A stretch of 64,000 bases of DNA from an uncultured Rhodospirillales bacterium. Lineage in GTDB: Bacteria; Pseudomonadota; Alphaproteobacteria; Acetobacterales; Acetobacteraceae. Location of the stretch: contig CAILMF010000054.1 in the NCBI GenBank assembly GCA_903835235.1, forward strand, positions 186,001-250,000. The letters run 5' to 3'. The first letter of the stretch is position 1. Each line of letters opens with the position of its first letter. Of the stretch, positions 1 to 9,351 are shown piece by piece. Under the pieces are notes generated by a model, which did no database searches, was not told where the DNA came from, and saw only the letters and a list, made by a program, of their open reading frames with translations. Made by a program: the position numbers and the translations under genes.

Positions 1-2
1 TG

Positions 3-545
3 GCCGGGCTGGACATGGTCAACGGCATCAAGCAGGCGCAGGAATTCGGCCTGCCGCGCCGTGGCCAGCAGCTGGCGGCGCCCTTCCTGTTCATCACGGA
101 TGTCCACGCGCTGGGGCTGGATGCCGCGCAGGGGCTGCGCAACACGGAAGTGTTCTATTGGGACCTGAACGCCCGCACCCGCGCCTTCACCGACCGGGTG
201 CGGCCGAAGGCGCCGACCAACTGGCCGAATGGCGAGCATGCCGGCACCTATTCCGCTGTCACGCACTACCTGAAGGTGGCGCTGGAACTGGGCGCCGCCC
301 GCACCAAGGCCAGCGGGCTGGAGGTGGTGAACCGCATGAAGGCCATGCCAACCGATGACGACGCGCTGGGCCAGGGCCGCATCCGCGAGGATGGCCGCAA
401 GATCCACCCGACCTATCTGTTCGAGGTGAAGCGCCCGGCCGAAAGCCGCGGCCCCTGGGACTACATGAAACTGGTCGGCACCGTGCCGATGGAGGAAGCC
501 TTCCGCCCGCTGGCCGAGGGCAATTGCCCGCTGGTGCGGCGCTGA
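3..545 (+). CDS. Branched-chain amino acid-type ABC transporter substrate-binding protein, 3' part
   Basis: This is the last 180 codons of a gene whose start lies left of the window; the frame is open from base 3. The residues resemble the C-terminal lobe of type I periplasmic binding proteins (Peripla_BP_6, LivJ-like): a Tyr-rich hinge segment (FYWDLNARTRAFTDR), a helix with AGTYSAVTHYLKVALELG, and a terminal stretch GRIREDGRKIHPTYLFEVK typical of such receptors. The likely role is periplasmic capture of amino acids, amides or aromatic acids for a Liv-type ABC importer. No permease or ATPase gene follows; the next gene is convergent. Family is fairly sure, ligand unknown. Confidence 0.82.
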   Translation, partial: AGLDMVNGIKQAQEFGLPRRGQQLAAPFLFITDVHALGLDAAQGLRNTEVFYWDLNARTRAFTDRVRPKAPTNWPNGEHAGTYSAVTHYLKVALELGAARTKASGLEVVNRMKAMPTDDDALGQGRIREDGRKIHPTYLFEVKRPAESRGPWDYMKLVGTVPMEEAFRPLAEGNCPLVRR

Positions 546-600
546 AGTGTGATCGCTCCTGACTGAAGCGCTCACGCTCCTGGCCTTGTTATATGAGAGA

Positions 601-640
601 CTGATGCATGGCTTACGGCGCTTCCGCCTAAGCCGATCAG
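601..640. terminator. Stem-loop between two convergent genes
   Basis: Outer arms CTGAT and ATCAG enclose GGCTTA-c-GGCG, loop CTTC, CGCC-TAAGCC (one bulged base at 616). It lies between the stop of the binding protein (545) and the stop of the patatin gene (645). A bidirectional terminator is inferred from position; neither side has a long T run. Confidence 0.5.
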
Positions 641-644
641 CCTG

Positions 645-1754
645 CTAATCCTCCCGGTGGACGTCATGCGTGGTGATGCCGGTGCCCCGCGGCGGCATCG
701 CCATCCAGTCCCGGCGGCCCAGCGTGCGCAGCGTGTCCTCATGGCCGCTGCGCCAGTGGTCCTGCATGGTGGCGGCGCTGAACTCATAGTCCTTGGCCTG
801 CCCCTCCCAGGATTTCTGCTGGTAGATCAGCTGGAACACCAGGTATTCCGGTAGCTGCCGCAAGGTGTCGCGCTGCGCACGCTGGGCGTCGGTCAGGCTC
901 TCGTCGGGCAAGGCCGCAAGCGCCTCGAACAATTGCTGCTTCAGGCCGAAGACCTGCTTGTACAGGTCCGTCGTGTAGCGGGTGCGGGAGGAATACTGGA
1001 TGTCCTTTTGCCGGCCCAGTACCTCCGCCATGTCGCGGGGCAGCGGGCCGCGGGCGGGGAACAGGTCCACCTGGAACACCAGGCTGTCGCCCTGCATGCA
1101 GGTCTCCAGCAGGTATTGCAGCGGCGTGTTGCTGACGATGCCGCCATCCCAGAACCAGTCGGTGCCCACCTGCACCATCGGCAGCGCCGGCGGCAGCGCG
1201 CCGCTGGCCATGATGTGCTGCGGGCCGAGCTCCTGCGTGGCGGTGTCGAAGAAGGTCAGGTTGCCGCTATCCACCTGCACCGCCCCAACTGCCAGTCGCA
1301 CCGGGCCGGTCCGCAACAGCTCGAAGTCCACCAGTTCCGCCAGGGTGCGGCGCAGCGGCTCGGTATCATAGAAGCTGGTGGCGGCGGCGCTGCCGCGCGG
1401 CGCCAGCCAGGTGCTCAGCGCATGCGGTGTGAAGAAGCCGGTCTGGCCCTGCCAGATGGTGCTCAGGGTGCTCCACATGCCGGCCGCGCTGCGGAAGCTG
1501 TCGCCCTCCGGCAGCAGGAAGGTCGTGCGGTCGGTGATGCGCTCCCAAAAGGCGCGCAGCCGTTCCAATCGGCGGGCCGGTGGGTTGCCGGCGATGATCG
1601 CGGCGTTGATGGCGCCGATCGAGACCCCGGCGACGAAGTCCGGCGCGATGCCGTTCTCCTCCAGCGCCTGATAGACGCCGGCCTGGTAGGCGCCCAGCGC
1701 CCCACCGCCCTGCAATACCAGGGCGACGCGGTGGCAACCGGGCGGGCGGCTCAC
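645..1754 (-). CDS. Patatin-like phospholipase family protein
   Basis: A 369-residue protein with the hallmarks of bacterial patatin lipases: the oxyanion loop LQGGGALGAYQAG near residues 14-26, the nucleophile elbow GVSIG with Ser45, and the catalytic dyad Asp in DGG at residue 203. The C-terminal third resembles the DUF3734 extension common in alphaproteobacterial patatins. Expected activity is acyl-ester hydrolysis of lipids; the natural substrate is unknown. No signal peptide is evident, so it is probably cytoplasmic or membrane-peripheral. Its ATG overlaps the stop of the upstream amidohydrolase by 4 bases, so it is the translationally coupled last gene of a minus-strand operon that begins at 7064. 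Confidence 0.88.
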   Translation of the reverse strand: MSRPPGCHRVALVLQGGGALGAYQAGVYQALEENGIAPDFVAGVSIGAINAAIIAGNPPARRLERLRAFWERITDRTTFLLPEGDSFRSAAGMWSTLSTIWQGQTGFFTPHALSTWLAPRGSAAATSFYDTEPLRRTLAELVDFELLRTGPVRLAVGAVQVDSGNLTFFDTATQELGPQHIMASGALPPALPMVQVGTDWFWDGGIVSNTPLQYLLETCMQGDSLVFQVDLFPARGPLPRDMAEVLGRQKDIQYSSRTRYTTDLYKQVFGLKQQLFEALAALPDESLTDAQRAQRDTLRQLPEYLVFQLIYQQKSWEGQAKDYEFSAATMQDHWRSGHEDTLRTLGRRDWMAMPPRGTGITTHDVHRED

Positions 1755-2977
1755 AGCCGGTTCACCATTGCCTCGCCGCCCTTCATGACGAAGGGAATGC
1801 GCTCGCCCTGGCCGACGAGCACGGAGATGTCCGTCAGCGGGTCGCCATCAACAAGTATGATGTCGGCAAGCGCGCCGGCGGCGATGACGCCCAGCTGGCC
1901 TTCCTGTTGCAGCAGCTGGGCGTTGGTCAGTGTCGCCTGGCGCAGCACTTCCAGCGCCGGCAGCACCTCGCGCCGGATCACGAACTCCTCTGACTGGCGG
2001 CGGCGCATGCCGGCCAGCAAATCGGTGCCGAAGCCCATCGGCACGCCGGCCTGGTACAGGATCTCCAGGCTGCCAAGCCCGGCGCCCTTGACGCTGGACA
2101 GCTTGGCCATGCTCTCGGGCGGCAGGCCCAGCGCGGCGCCTTCATCCTCCAGCGCCTGGTAGGTCACCAGCGTCGGCACGGCGAAGGCGCCCTGCGCGGC
2201 CATGAAGCGGGCGGTCGGCGCGTCGATCAGGTTGCAATGCTCCACGCTGCGGACGCCCAGGCGCACGGCGCGGAAAATGGCTTCCGGCGTATAGGCATGT
2301 GCCAGCACGTAGCGCTTCCAGGCGCGGGCTTCCCAGACGGCGCAGGCGATCTCCTCGTCCGAGTATTGCAGCGCGTAGATCGGGTCACTCGGGGAGGCGA
2401 CGCCGCCGGAGGCCATGATCTTGATGTGGTGCGCGCCCTTCTTCAGGTTGCCGCGCACCGCGCGCCGTACCTCGTCCACGCCATCCGCGACAATGCCGAT
2501 GGTGGCGGCGTTGCCGCCACAGCCGCACAGATTATCCAGCGCGGTATTGGGCCGCATGTCGCCATGCCCGCCGGTGGGGGAGAGCGCCTGGCCCGGGAAG
2601 AACAGCCGCGGCCCCTTGATCAGCCCGGTATCCAACGCCGTCGCCAGCCCCCAGTCGGCGCCGGCGGCGTCCCGCACGGTGGTGAATCCGCGCTTCAGGC
2701 TGTCTTCAAGGTCGCGCGCCGCGTGCACCGCCTGCAGGCTGCGCGGCATGCGGTCCAGCCGGCCAAGATCGGCATCGGCGGCATAGACGTGGACATGGGC
2801 GTCGATCAGCCCCGGCATCAGCGTGCGGCCGCCGCACTCCACCACGCGGGCGCTGGCGCTGGAAACCCCGGCGCCGACTTCCTTGATCCGGCCATCCTCG
2901 ACCAGCAGGCTCATCCCCTCGGCCAGGGTAGCGGTGCCGTCGAACAGGCGGAAGTTGCGGAACAGCGTGGCGGTCAT
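1751..2977 (-). CDS. Metal-dependent amidohydrolase (imidazolonepropionase/prolidase-like group)
   Basis: A 408-residue amidohydrolase-superfamily enzyme. The first metal-binding motif HVHV is at residues 61-64 in PGLIDAHVHV. Later elements are the KIMASGG strand, AHAYTPEAI with a metal His, VEHCNLID and FGTDL with the catalytic Asp. A beta-sandwich N-terminal cap and a C-terminal ALADIILVDGDPL strand complete the usual layout. Members of this group hydrolyse C-N bonds in cyclic amides or dipeptides; substrate cannot be read here. It is the fifth gene of the operon, 69 bases after a Bug receptor and overlapping the patatin gene. Confidence 0.87.
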   Translation of the reverse strand: MTATLFRNFRLFDGTATLAEGMSLLVEDGRIKEVGAGVSSASARVVECGGRTLMPGLIDAHVHVYAADADLGRLDRMPRSLQAVHAARDLEDSLKRGFTTVRDAAGADWGLATALDTGLIKGPRLFFPGQALSPTGGHGDMRPNTALDNLCGCGGNAATIGIVADGVDEVRRAVRGNLKKGAHHIKIMASGGVASPSDPIYALQYSDEEIACAVWEARAWKRYVLAHAYTPEAIFRAVRLGVRSVEHCNLIDAPTARFMAAQGAFAVPTLVTYQALEDEGAALGLPPESMAKLSSVKGAGLGSLEILYQAGVPMGFGTDLLAGMRRRQSEEFVIRREVLPALEVLRQATLTNAQLLQQEGQLGVIAAGALADIILVDGDPLTDISVLVGQGERIPFVMKGGEAMVNRL

Positions 2978-3046
2978 GCGGGCGGCCTCTCAGCGGGTCG
3001 CCGGCGATTCAGCCCCAGATCGCGGCCGGGCGCAATCAGCCCCGGC

Positions 3047-4009
3047 CTATTCCAGCTTCAGCCCGGCCGAGCGGATCACCCCGCCCCACTTGGTCAACTC
3101 GGCGTCGATCAGCCGGGCGAAGCCGGCGCCGTCCTGCGGCCACAGCGTGGCGCCGGCGCGGCTCAGCTTCTCGCGGGTTTCCTCGCCCTCGACGATGCGG
3201 GTGATGCCGGTGCCCAGTGCCTCCCGGATGCGCGGCGGCAGCGCGGCGGGACCGACGAAGCCGAACCAGACATACATCTCGTAGCCCGGCACCCCGGCTT
3301 CCTGGAAGGTTGGCACCTGGGGCAGGGTCGGGTCGCGCTCGGTGCCCGTAACGGCCAGGGCGCGCACCTTGCCGGCCTCCACCTGCGCCAGCACGTTGGG
3401 CAGGTTGTCGATGGTGAAGTCCACCCGGCCGCCGATCAGGTCGATCATGCCAGGCGAGGAGCCGCGATAGGGCACATGCACCACGTCCAGCCCGACCTGG
3501 TGCTTGAACAGCTCCGCCGCCAGATGCGGCGAGGACCCCGCGCCGGAACTGGCATAGCTGAGCTGCCCCGGCGCCGCCTTGGCGCGGGCGATCAGGTCGC
3601 GCAGGTCACGGATCGGGCCGTCGCCGCGCACGCCCAGCGCATTCATCAGCCGCACGCTGACCGTCAGCGGGGCCAGGTCGCGCTTGGGGTCATAGCCGGT
3701 ATTGGCGAACAGGAAGGGGTTCATGCACAGGTTGGCGGCGTTGCACACCGCGATGGTGTGGCCATCCGGTGCCGCCTGGGCCGCAGCGGCAATGCCGAGC
3801 GAGCCGCTGGCGCCCGGCCGGTTCTCCACCAGGCCGGGCTGGCCGAATACGTCCTGCATCCGCTCGCCCACCAGCCGGGCGAGGATGTCGTTGATGGCGC
3901 CGGGCGTGTAGGGGACGATGACGCGGATGGGCTTGTCCGGCCGCCAGGCGCCCTGCGCGAGAGCAGGCGAGGCGAGTGTGGCGGCCAGCAGCGTACGGCG
4001 AGCGAACAT
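3047..4009 (-). CDS. Bug/TctC-family tripartite tricarboxylate transporter substrate-binding protein
   Basis: A 320-residue periplasmic solute receptor with a signal peptide (MFARRTLLAATLASPALA, cleavage before Q19). It has the Bug signature strand KPIRVIVPYTPGAINDILAR, VENRPGASGSLG near residue 61, and VPYRGSSPGMIDLIGGRVDF. Bug proteins bind carboxylates, amides or other small acids, and many act without a matching TctAB permease. No tctA or tctB is present here. It sits between an acyl-CoA dehydrogenase and an amidohydrolase, so the operon may take up and degrade one organic acid or amide. Confidence 0.92.
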   Translation of the reverse strand: MFARRTLLAATLASPALAQGAWRPDKPIRVIVPYTPGAINDILARLVGERMQDVFGQPGLVENRPGASGSLGIAAAAQAAPDGHTIAVCNAANLCMNPFLFANTGYDPKRDLAPLTVSVRLMNALGVRGDGPIRDLRDLIARAKAAPGQLSYASSGAGSSPHLAAELFKHQVGLDVVHVPYRGSSPGMIDLIGGRVDFTIDNLPNVLAQVEAGKVRALAVTGTERDPTLPQVPTFQEAGVPGYEMYVWFGFVGPAALPPRIREALGTGITRIVEGEETREKLSRAGATLWPQDGAGFARLIDAELTKWGGVIRSAGLKLE

Positions 4010-4076
4010 GGCGATCCCTCCGGTTTTGCCGGAAGGCTAGCGCATATCCGCCGCCGAACGCCCGCTGGAAATCGCG

Positions 4077-5285
4077 TTACCCGTTGACGGCACCCCACTG
4101 GAAGAAGTCCTTGCCTTCCTTCCGCAGCCGGTTGGCCAGCACCATCCGATGCACCTCGCTGGCGCCATCCACCAGGCGGGCCTGGCGGGCGTAGCGGTAC
4201 ATCCACTCCACCACCGTGTCCTTGCTGTAGCCCCGCGCACCGAGCAGCTGGAGCGAGGTATCCACCGCCTTGTGCAGCGCATCAGCGGCCACGACCTTAG
4301 CGGTGGAGACCTCCTTCCGCGCCTGGCTGCCCTGGTCCAGCGCCCAGGCGGCGCGCATCGTCACCAGGCGGGCGATGTCCAATTCCATCGCGGCGGAGCC
4401 GATCATCTGCTGGATGCTCTCCTTGTCGATCAGCTTGCCGCCGAAGCTGTCGCGCCTCACGATGTATTCCATGGCGATCTCAAGCGCGCGGCGGCCCATG
4501 CCGGTCCAGCGCATGCAATGCGTCAGCCGAGCCGGGCCAAGCCGGATCTGCGTCAGCCGCAGCCCGTCGCCCACGCCCATCAGCATGTCCTCGTCCGGAA
4601 TTTCCAACCCGTCGAATTCCAGCTCGCAATGGCCGCCATGCTCCTCCGGCCCCATGATCGGGATGCGCCGCACGATGCGCCAACCAGGCTGGTCCTTGTG
4701 GAACATGAAGGCCGACAGGCCGCGGCGATTGTCGTCGCTGGTACGCGCCATCAGGATGAAGTGCGTCGCGGCCTCGGCCCCGGTGATGAACCACTTGCGC
4801 CCGGTGATCACCCAGCGGTCATTCCCCTTCCGGTCGGCGCGGGTATAGGTCAGCGACGGGTCGCTGCCGCAGCCATCCGGTTCGGTCATGACGAAGCTGC
4901 TGCCGACCTTGCCGTCGATGATCGGTTGCAGCCATTTTTCCTTCTGCGCCTCGGTGCCCACCTGGTTCAGCACGCGCATGTTGCCGTCCTCCGGCGCTGC
5001 GCCGTGGAACACGCAGGGGCCGAAGATGCTGCGGTTCATTTCCTCATAGCAGGCGGCCAGACCGACCATGTTGAAGCCCTGGCCGCCACGCTCCTTCGGC
5101 ATGCCCAGCGCCCACAGCCCCTCGGCCTTGGCCTCGGCGCGCAGCTTGTCCAGCAGCGGCTTGGCGATGTTCTCGTGCTCGTCATAGGTCGCCGGGTCGC
5201 TCTCCAGCGGGATGATCCGGTCCTCCACGAAGGCGCGGATGCGCTGGCGGGTGGCGTCGATCTCGGGCGAGAGCGCGAAGTCCAT
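4077..5285 (-). CDS. Acyl-CoA dehydrogenase family protein (ACAD10/11-like)
   Basis: A 402-residue FAD flavoenzyme. The start is the ATG at 5285 (MDFALSPEIDATRQRI), although the frame stays open upstream through the SDR gene on another register. Typical ACAD motifs are FVMTEPDGCGSDPSL, the strand KWFITGA, and the C-terminal helix with GARGYSKDTVVEWMYRYA followed by DGASEVHRMVLA. RLTHCMRWTGMGRRALE resembles the ACAD10/11 branch, which acts on unusual or branched acyl-CoAs. It is the third gene of the operon, 32 bases after the SDR gene. Reaction class is sure; chain length is not. Confidence 0.91.
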   Translation of the reverse strand: MDFALSPEIDATRQRIRAFVEDRIIPLESDPATYDEHENIAKPLLDKLRAEAKAEGLWALGMPKERGGQGFNMVGLAACYEEMNRSIFGPCVFHGAAPEDGNMRVLNQVGTEAQKEKWLQPIIDGKVGSSFVMTEPDGCGSDPSLTYTRADRKGNDRWVITGRKWFITGAEAATHFILMARTSDDNRRGLSAFMFHKDQPGWRIVRRIPIMGPEEHGGHCELEFDGLEIPDEDMLMGVGDGLRLTQIRLGPARLTHCMRWTGMGRRALEIAMEYIVRRDSFGGKLIDKESIQQMIGSAAMELDIARLVTMRAAWALDQGSQARKEVSTAKVVAADALHKAVDTSLQLLGARGYSKDTVVEWMYRYARQARLVDGASEVHRMVLANRLRKEGKDFFQWGAVNG

Positions 5286-5317
5286 GGCGGGCGTTCCTGT
5301 TGCTTGTTGGTTTAACG

Positions 5318-6067
5318 CTACAGCGGGCTGACGGAATGCCCGCCATCCACCACCAGCGTCGTGCCGGTCATGTGCGCGCCGGCACCGCTGGCCAGCAGCA
5401 GCAGCGGGCCGGTGAGGTCCTGGGGCGTGCCCAGCCGGCGCTGCGGCACGCGCTTGACCACGGCGCGGCCGGCATCGGAGGCGAAGAACTCGGCGTTGAT
5501 CGGCGTGGCGACATAGCCGGGGCACAGCGCGTTGACGCGGATGTTGTAGCGCGCCAGTTCCACCGCCATCTGCTTGGTCAGCTGCACCAGCCCGGCCTTG
5601 CTGGCGGTATAACCGGCCACGCCCTGCAATATCCGCAGGCCGCCGATGCTGGCGATGTTGATGATGCTGCCGCCCTGCTTCGCTTCCGCCAGGCGCCGCG
5701 CGCCTTCGTTCGCGACCAGGAAGCAACCGCGCAGGTTCACGTCCATTACGCCGTCCCAGTCGGCCGCGGTCTGTTGCAGGATGGGCTTGCTGACGGCAGT
5801 GCCGGCGTTGTTGACGATGATGTCGCACACCCCGGCGGCGTCGAAGGCGGCCTTGATGGCGGCTTCGTCGCCGACATCCAGCGCCACGGCGCTGGCGCGC
5901 TCGCCGAGTTCGGCCGCCAGCGCGGCGCAGGCTTCCACCCGGCGCGCCGCCAGCACCACGCGGGCACCCGCCTGGTGCAGCACCCGGGCGAAATGCCCGC
6001 CCAGTTCGCCGGAGGCCCCGGTGATGAAGGCGCTGGACCCTGCCAGCGAAAACAGCTCTGCGGTCAT
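5318..6067 (-). CDS. SDR-family NAD(P)-dependent oxidoreductase
   Basis: A 249-residue classical short-chain dehydrogenase. The cofactor-binding motif TGASGELG is at residues 16-23, NNAG at 86-89, catalytic Ser140, Tyr153 and Lys157 in YTASK, and the C-terminal VVDGGHSVSPL is standard. The length matches classical SDRs. It lies between a Bug receptor gene (37 bases) and an acyl-CoA dehydrogenase (32 bases), so it probably oxidises a hydroxyacyl or alcohol intermediate of the same pathway. FabG-like naming would overstate what is known. Confidence 0.92.
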   Translation of the reverse strand: MTAELFSLAGSSAFITGASGELGGHFARVLHQAGARVVLAARRVEACAALAAELGERASAVALDVGDEAAIKAAFDAAGVCDIIVNNAGTAVSKPILQQTAADWDGVMDVNLRGCFLVANEGARRLAEAKQGGSIINIASIGGLRILQGVAGYTASKAGLVQLTKQMAVELARYNIRVNALCPGYVATPINAEFFASDAGRAVVKRVPQRRLGTPQDLTGPLLLLASGAGAHMTGTTLVVDGGHSVSPL

Positions 6068-6104
6068 TGGCGGCTCCCTTGCCGCCCAATTGCCCGCATC
6101 CCCG

Positions 6105-7064
6105 TCAGTTGGCCAGCCCCATCCGGGCGACGATCGGCCCCCAGCGCTCGACCTCGGCCTTGATCAGCGCCCGCGCCGCGGCCGGCGAGGAATCCGGCCA
6201 GGTCTCGCAGCCCGCGGCCAGCAGGCGCTGCTGCACCGCGGGGTCGGCCACCGCCTTCCGCCCGGCATCCTCCAGCGCCGCCAGGGTCGCCGGCGGCATG
6301 CCGGGCTTGCCGAACAGCACCTGCCACGCCGTCAGGTCGTAGCCGGCCACGCCACCTTCGGCGATGGTCGGCAGCCCCGGCAGCAGCGCCGAGCGGTCCG
6401 CCCCGCTGGCCGCCAGGCCGCGCACCCGGCCATCCTGCATCAGCGGCCGCAGCATGGTGATGCTGTCGATGGTGAAGTTCATCCGCCCGGCCACCAGGTC
6501 CTGCACCGCATTCGCCGCCGTGCGGTAGGGCACCACGGTGAACTCGCCGCTCATCAGCTGCTTGAACAGCTCCCCGGCCATGTGGTTGGTCGCGCCCGGT
6601 GCCGTCGCGCCGTAATTGGCCACGTCGCCCTGCCGGCGCAGCCAGGCCAGCAACTCCGGCACGTTGGTTGCGGGCACGCTGGGGTGCACCGCCAGCATGT
6701 AGGGCTGCCGGCTGACCAGCGTCAGCGGGATGAAGTCGTTGATGACGTCGTACTGAAAATCCTTGTGCAGCGCCTTCATCACGGCGTGGTTGTTGGTGCC
6801 GATGAAGAAGGTATGGCCATCCGACGGCCCGCGCATGAAGGCGGCCGCCCCGACCGAGCTGCCGGCGCCGGGGATGTTCTCCACCACCACCGGCTGGCCC
6901 AGCGTGCGGCTCATGCTCTCGGCGATGATGCGGCCGACCACGTCGGTGACGCCGGCGACGCCCACCGGGATGATCATGCGCAGCGGCCGCGACGGAAACC
7001 TCTCCTGCGCCAGGGCAGGTGTCGCCAGCAGCGGCGCCGCAAGCAGCAGTCGACGAGTGAGCAT
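6105..7064 (-). CDS. Bug/TctC-family tripartite tricarboxylate transporter substrate-binding protein
   Basis: A 319-residue receptor with a Sec signal (MLTRRLLLAAPLLATPALA, then QERFP). It carries the family strands RPLRMIIPVGVAGVTDVVGR, VVENIPGAGSSVGAAAF and VVPYRTAANAVQDLVAGRMNF. The ATG at 7064 is chosen because it gives the signal peptide; the frame stays open far upstream by GC-rich drift. It is the first gene of the six-gene minus-strand operon running to 645. A second Bug gene four genes later is not closely similar by eye, so they probably bind different ligands or arose from an old duplication. Confidence 0.91.
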   Translation of the reverse strand: MLTRRLLLAAPLLATPALAQERFPSRPLRMIIPVGVAGVTDVVGRIIAESMSRTLGQPVVVENIPGAGSSVGAAAFMRGPSDGHTFFIGTNNHAVMKALHKDFQYDVINDFIPLTLVSRQPYMLAVHPSVPATNVPELLAWLRRQGDVANYGATAPGATNHMAGELFKQLMSGEFTVVPYRTAANAVQDLVAGRMNFTIDSITMLRPLMQDGRVRGLAASGADRSALLPGLPTIAEGGVAGYDLTAWQVLFGKPGMPPATLAALEDAGRKAVADPAVQQRLLAAGCETWPDSSPAAARALIKAEVERWGPIVARMGLAN

Positions 7065-7124
7065 CAGGGTCCCCGGCAGGTTGGCGCGCGGCGCAGAATA
7101 CGCCACGCTGCGCGCGCGACAATG

Positions 7125-7139
7125 CGCCACCACGTGGCG
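7125..7139. promoter_or_regulatory. Inverted repeat between divergent genes, possible operator
   Basis: CGCCAC, spacer CAC, GTGGCG forms a perfect 6+6 dyad in the 96-base gap between the divergent Bug operon and the NMT1-like gene. It lies 22 bases before the ATG at 7161. An operator role is inferred from position only; no regulator gene is adjacent. Confidence 0.3.
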
Positions 7140-7160
7140 AAACCATGCAAGGAAGGCGCC

Positions 7161-8078
7161 ATGACCCCGATCCGACTGCAGGAACCCTTCCGCGCCGTCT
7201 TCTACGCCCCGTTCTACGCCGCCCTGGCCCGCGGCGCCTACGCGGCCGAGGGCGTGAAGGTGCAGTTGCTGGGCGGCTTCATCCCCGGCAACGCCAAGGA
7301 CGTGGTGCTCTCCGGCCAGGCCGACCTGGCCTGGGGCGGGCCGATGCGGATTCTGCTGGCGCATGAGGCCGACCACGCCTCGCCGCTGCGCAACTTCGGC
7401 AGCGTGGTGATGGGCGACCCCTTCTTCCTGGTGGGGCGCCAGCCCAACCCCGGCTTCCGCCTGCGCGACCTGGCGGGCATGACGCTCGGCACCGTCAGCG
7501 AAGTGCCGACGCCCTGGTGGACCCTGCAGGAGGATGTGCGCCAGGGCGGCCTGGACCCGACGAGCGTGAAGCGCATCACCGACCGCAGCATGGCCGAGAA
7601 CGCCGAGGCCGTGGCCGAGGGCAAGCTGGACGTGGCCCAGGTGTTCGAGCCGCTGGCGAGCCAGCTGGAGATGGCCGGCCGCGCCCATGTGTGGCATGTG
7701 GCGGCCAGCCGCGGCCCGACCGCCTACACCACCTACTACACCACCGTGCAGAACCTTCAGTCCAAGCGCGCCGAGTTCAAGGCCATGCTGCGCGGGCTGG
7801 CGAAGACGCTGGCGTGGGTGGCTGCCAATCCTTCGGACGCGCTGGCCGAGTGCGTGGCGCCCTACTTCCCCGACCTGCCGCTGCCGCTGCTGAAGGCGGC
7901 GCTGGCGCGTTACAAGGCGCAGGGCATGTGGACGCCCGACCCCTTCTACCCCGAGGAAGCCTTCCTGCGGCTGGAGCACGCCATGTTCACCGCCGGCGCC
8001 ATCACGCGAAAGCCCGGCTTCTCAGCCACGGTGGACAACGCCATCGTCGCCGAGGCGCTGGGGCGCGATCCAACATGA
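7161..8078 (+). CDS. NMT1/SsuA-like substrate-binding domain protein lacking a signal peptide
   Basis: A 305-residue type II periplasmic-binding-protein fold of the NMT1/THI5/SsuA group: YAPFYAALARGAYAAEGVKV at the N-terminus, the loop SGQADLAWGGPMRIL, and VAEGKLDVAQVFEPLASQLE. The start ATG at 7161 has GGAAGG 4-9 bases upstream. The protein begins directly at the first beta strand, so unlike ABC receptors of this family it has no export signal. It may act in the cytoplasm as an enzyme or sensor, or the true exported start has been lost. No THI-box element was recognised upstream. Divergent from the Bug operon, convergent with the GTPase gene. Confidence 0.8.
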   Translation: MTPIRLQEPFRAVFYAPFYAALARGAYAAEGVKVQLLGGFIPGNAKDVVLSGQADLAWGGPMRILLAHEADHASPLRNFGSVVMGDPFFLVGRQPNPGFRLRDLAGMTLGTVSEVPTPWWTLQEDVRQGGLDPTSVKRITDRSMAENAEAVAEGKLDVAQVFEPLASQLEMAGRAHVWHVAASRGPTAYTTYYTTVQNLQSKRAEFKAMLRGLAKTLAWVAANPSDALAECVAPYFPDLPLPLLKAALARYKAQGMWTPDPFYPEEAFLRLEHAMFTAGAITRKPGFSATVDNAIVAEALGRDPT

Positions 8079-8113
8079 TGGGTCACGCCCCAGCCGCTGC
8101 TTGAGCGACTGAT

Positions 8114-9093
<980 letters not shown>

Positions 9094-9097
<4 letters not shown>

Positions 9098-9351
9098 ACG
9101 ACACGAAGCTTCCGCGCCTCGCCGCCGCCCATCCCGTTGCGCAGGCTGCGCAACAGGCCGAGCACGGAGGTGCAGGGCCGCTTCTGCCCCGGCCGCTCCA
9201 GCCACCAGCGGATCGGCAGGTCATCCGGCGCGGCGGCGGTCACGCGCATCTCGCCCACGCGCACCGCGTCTCCGTCCAGCGTCACGCGCGCCGTGGCGCC
9301 CCAAAGCGCCACGCTGTCGGCCAGCAGGGCGCGCAGTTCCGGCGGGGTCAA
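9094..9351 (-). CDS. Small conserved-looking protein of unknown function (85 aa)
   Basis: An 85-residue soluble protein (MTPPELRALLADSVALWG...) with a predicted helix, a short beta strand pair (ARVTLDGDAVRVGEMRV), IRWWLERPGQKRPCTS containing one Cys, and a basic C-terminal helix ending in RKLRVV. It has no signal or membrane segment and no motif I recognise. Its reality is supported by 4-base overlaps at both ends, with the dihydropyrimidinase upstream and the COG0523 GTPase downstream. It may be an accessory or maturation factor for either neighbour; this is inference from linkage only. Confidence 0.72.

Noticed and set aside
2237-4087. A 616-codon open frame antisense to the amidohydrolase and Bug genes, and similar very long antisense frames at 27927-30794, 30467-33364 and 46048-48774
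   Set aside because: They are shadows of third-position GC in real genes; composition is His/Arg/Gly/Ala-rich with no recognisable domain.
7065-7160. Thiamine riboswitch ahead of the NMT1-like gene
   Set aside because: No THI-box sequences or the expected helices fit in this short gap.
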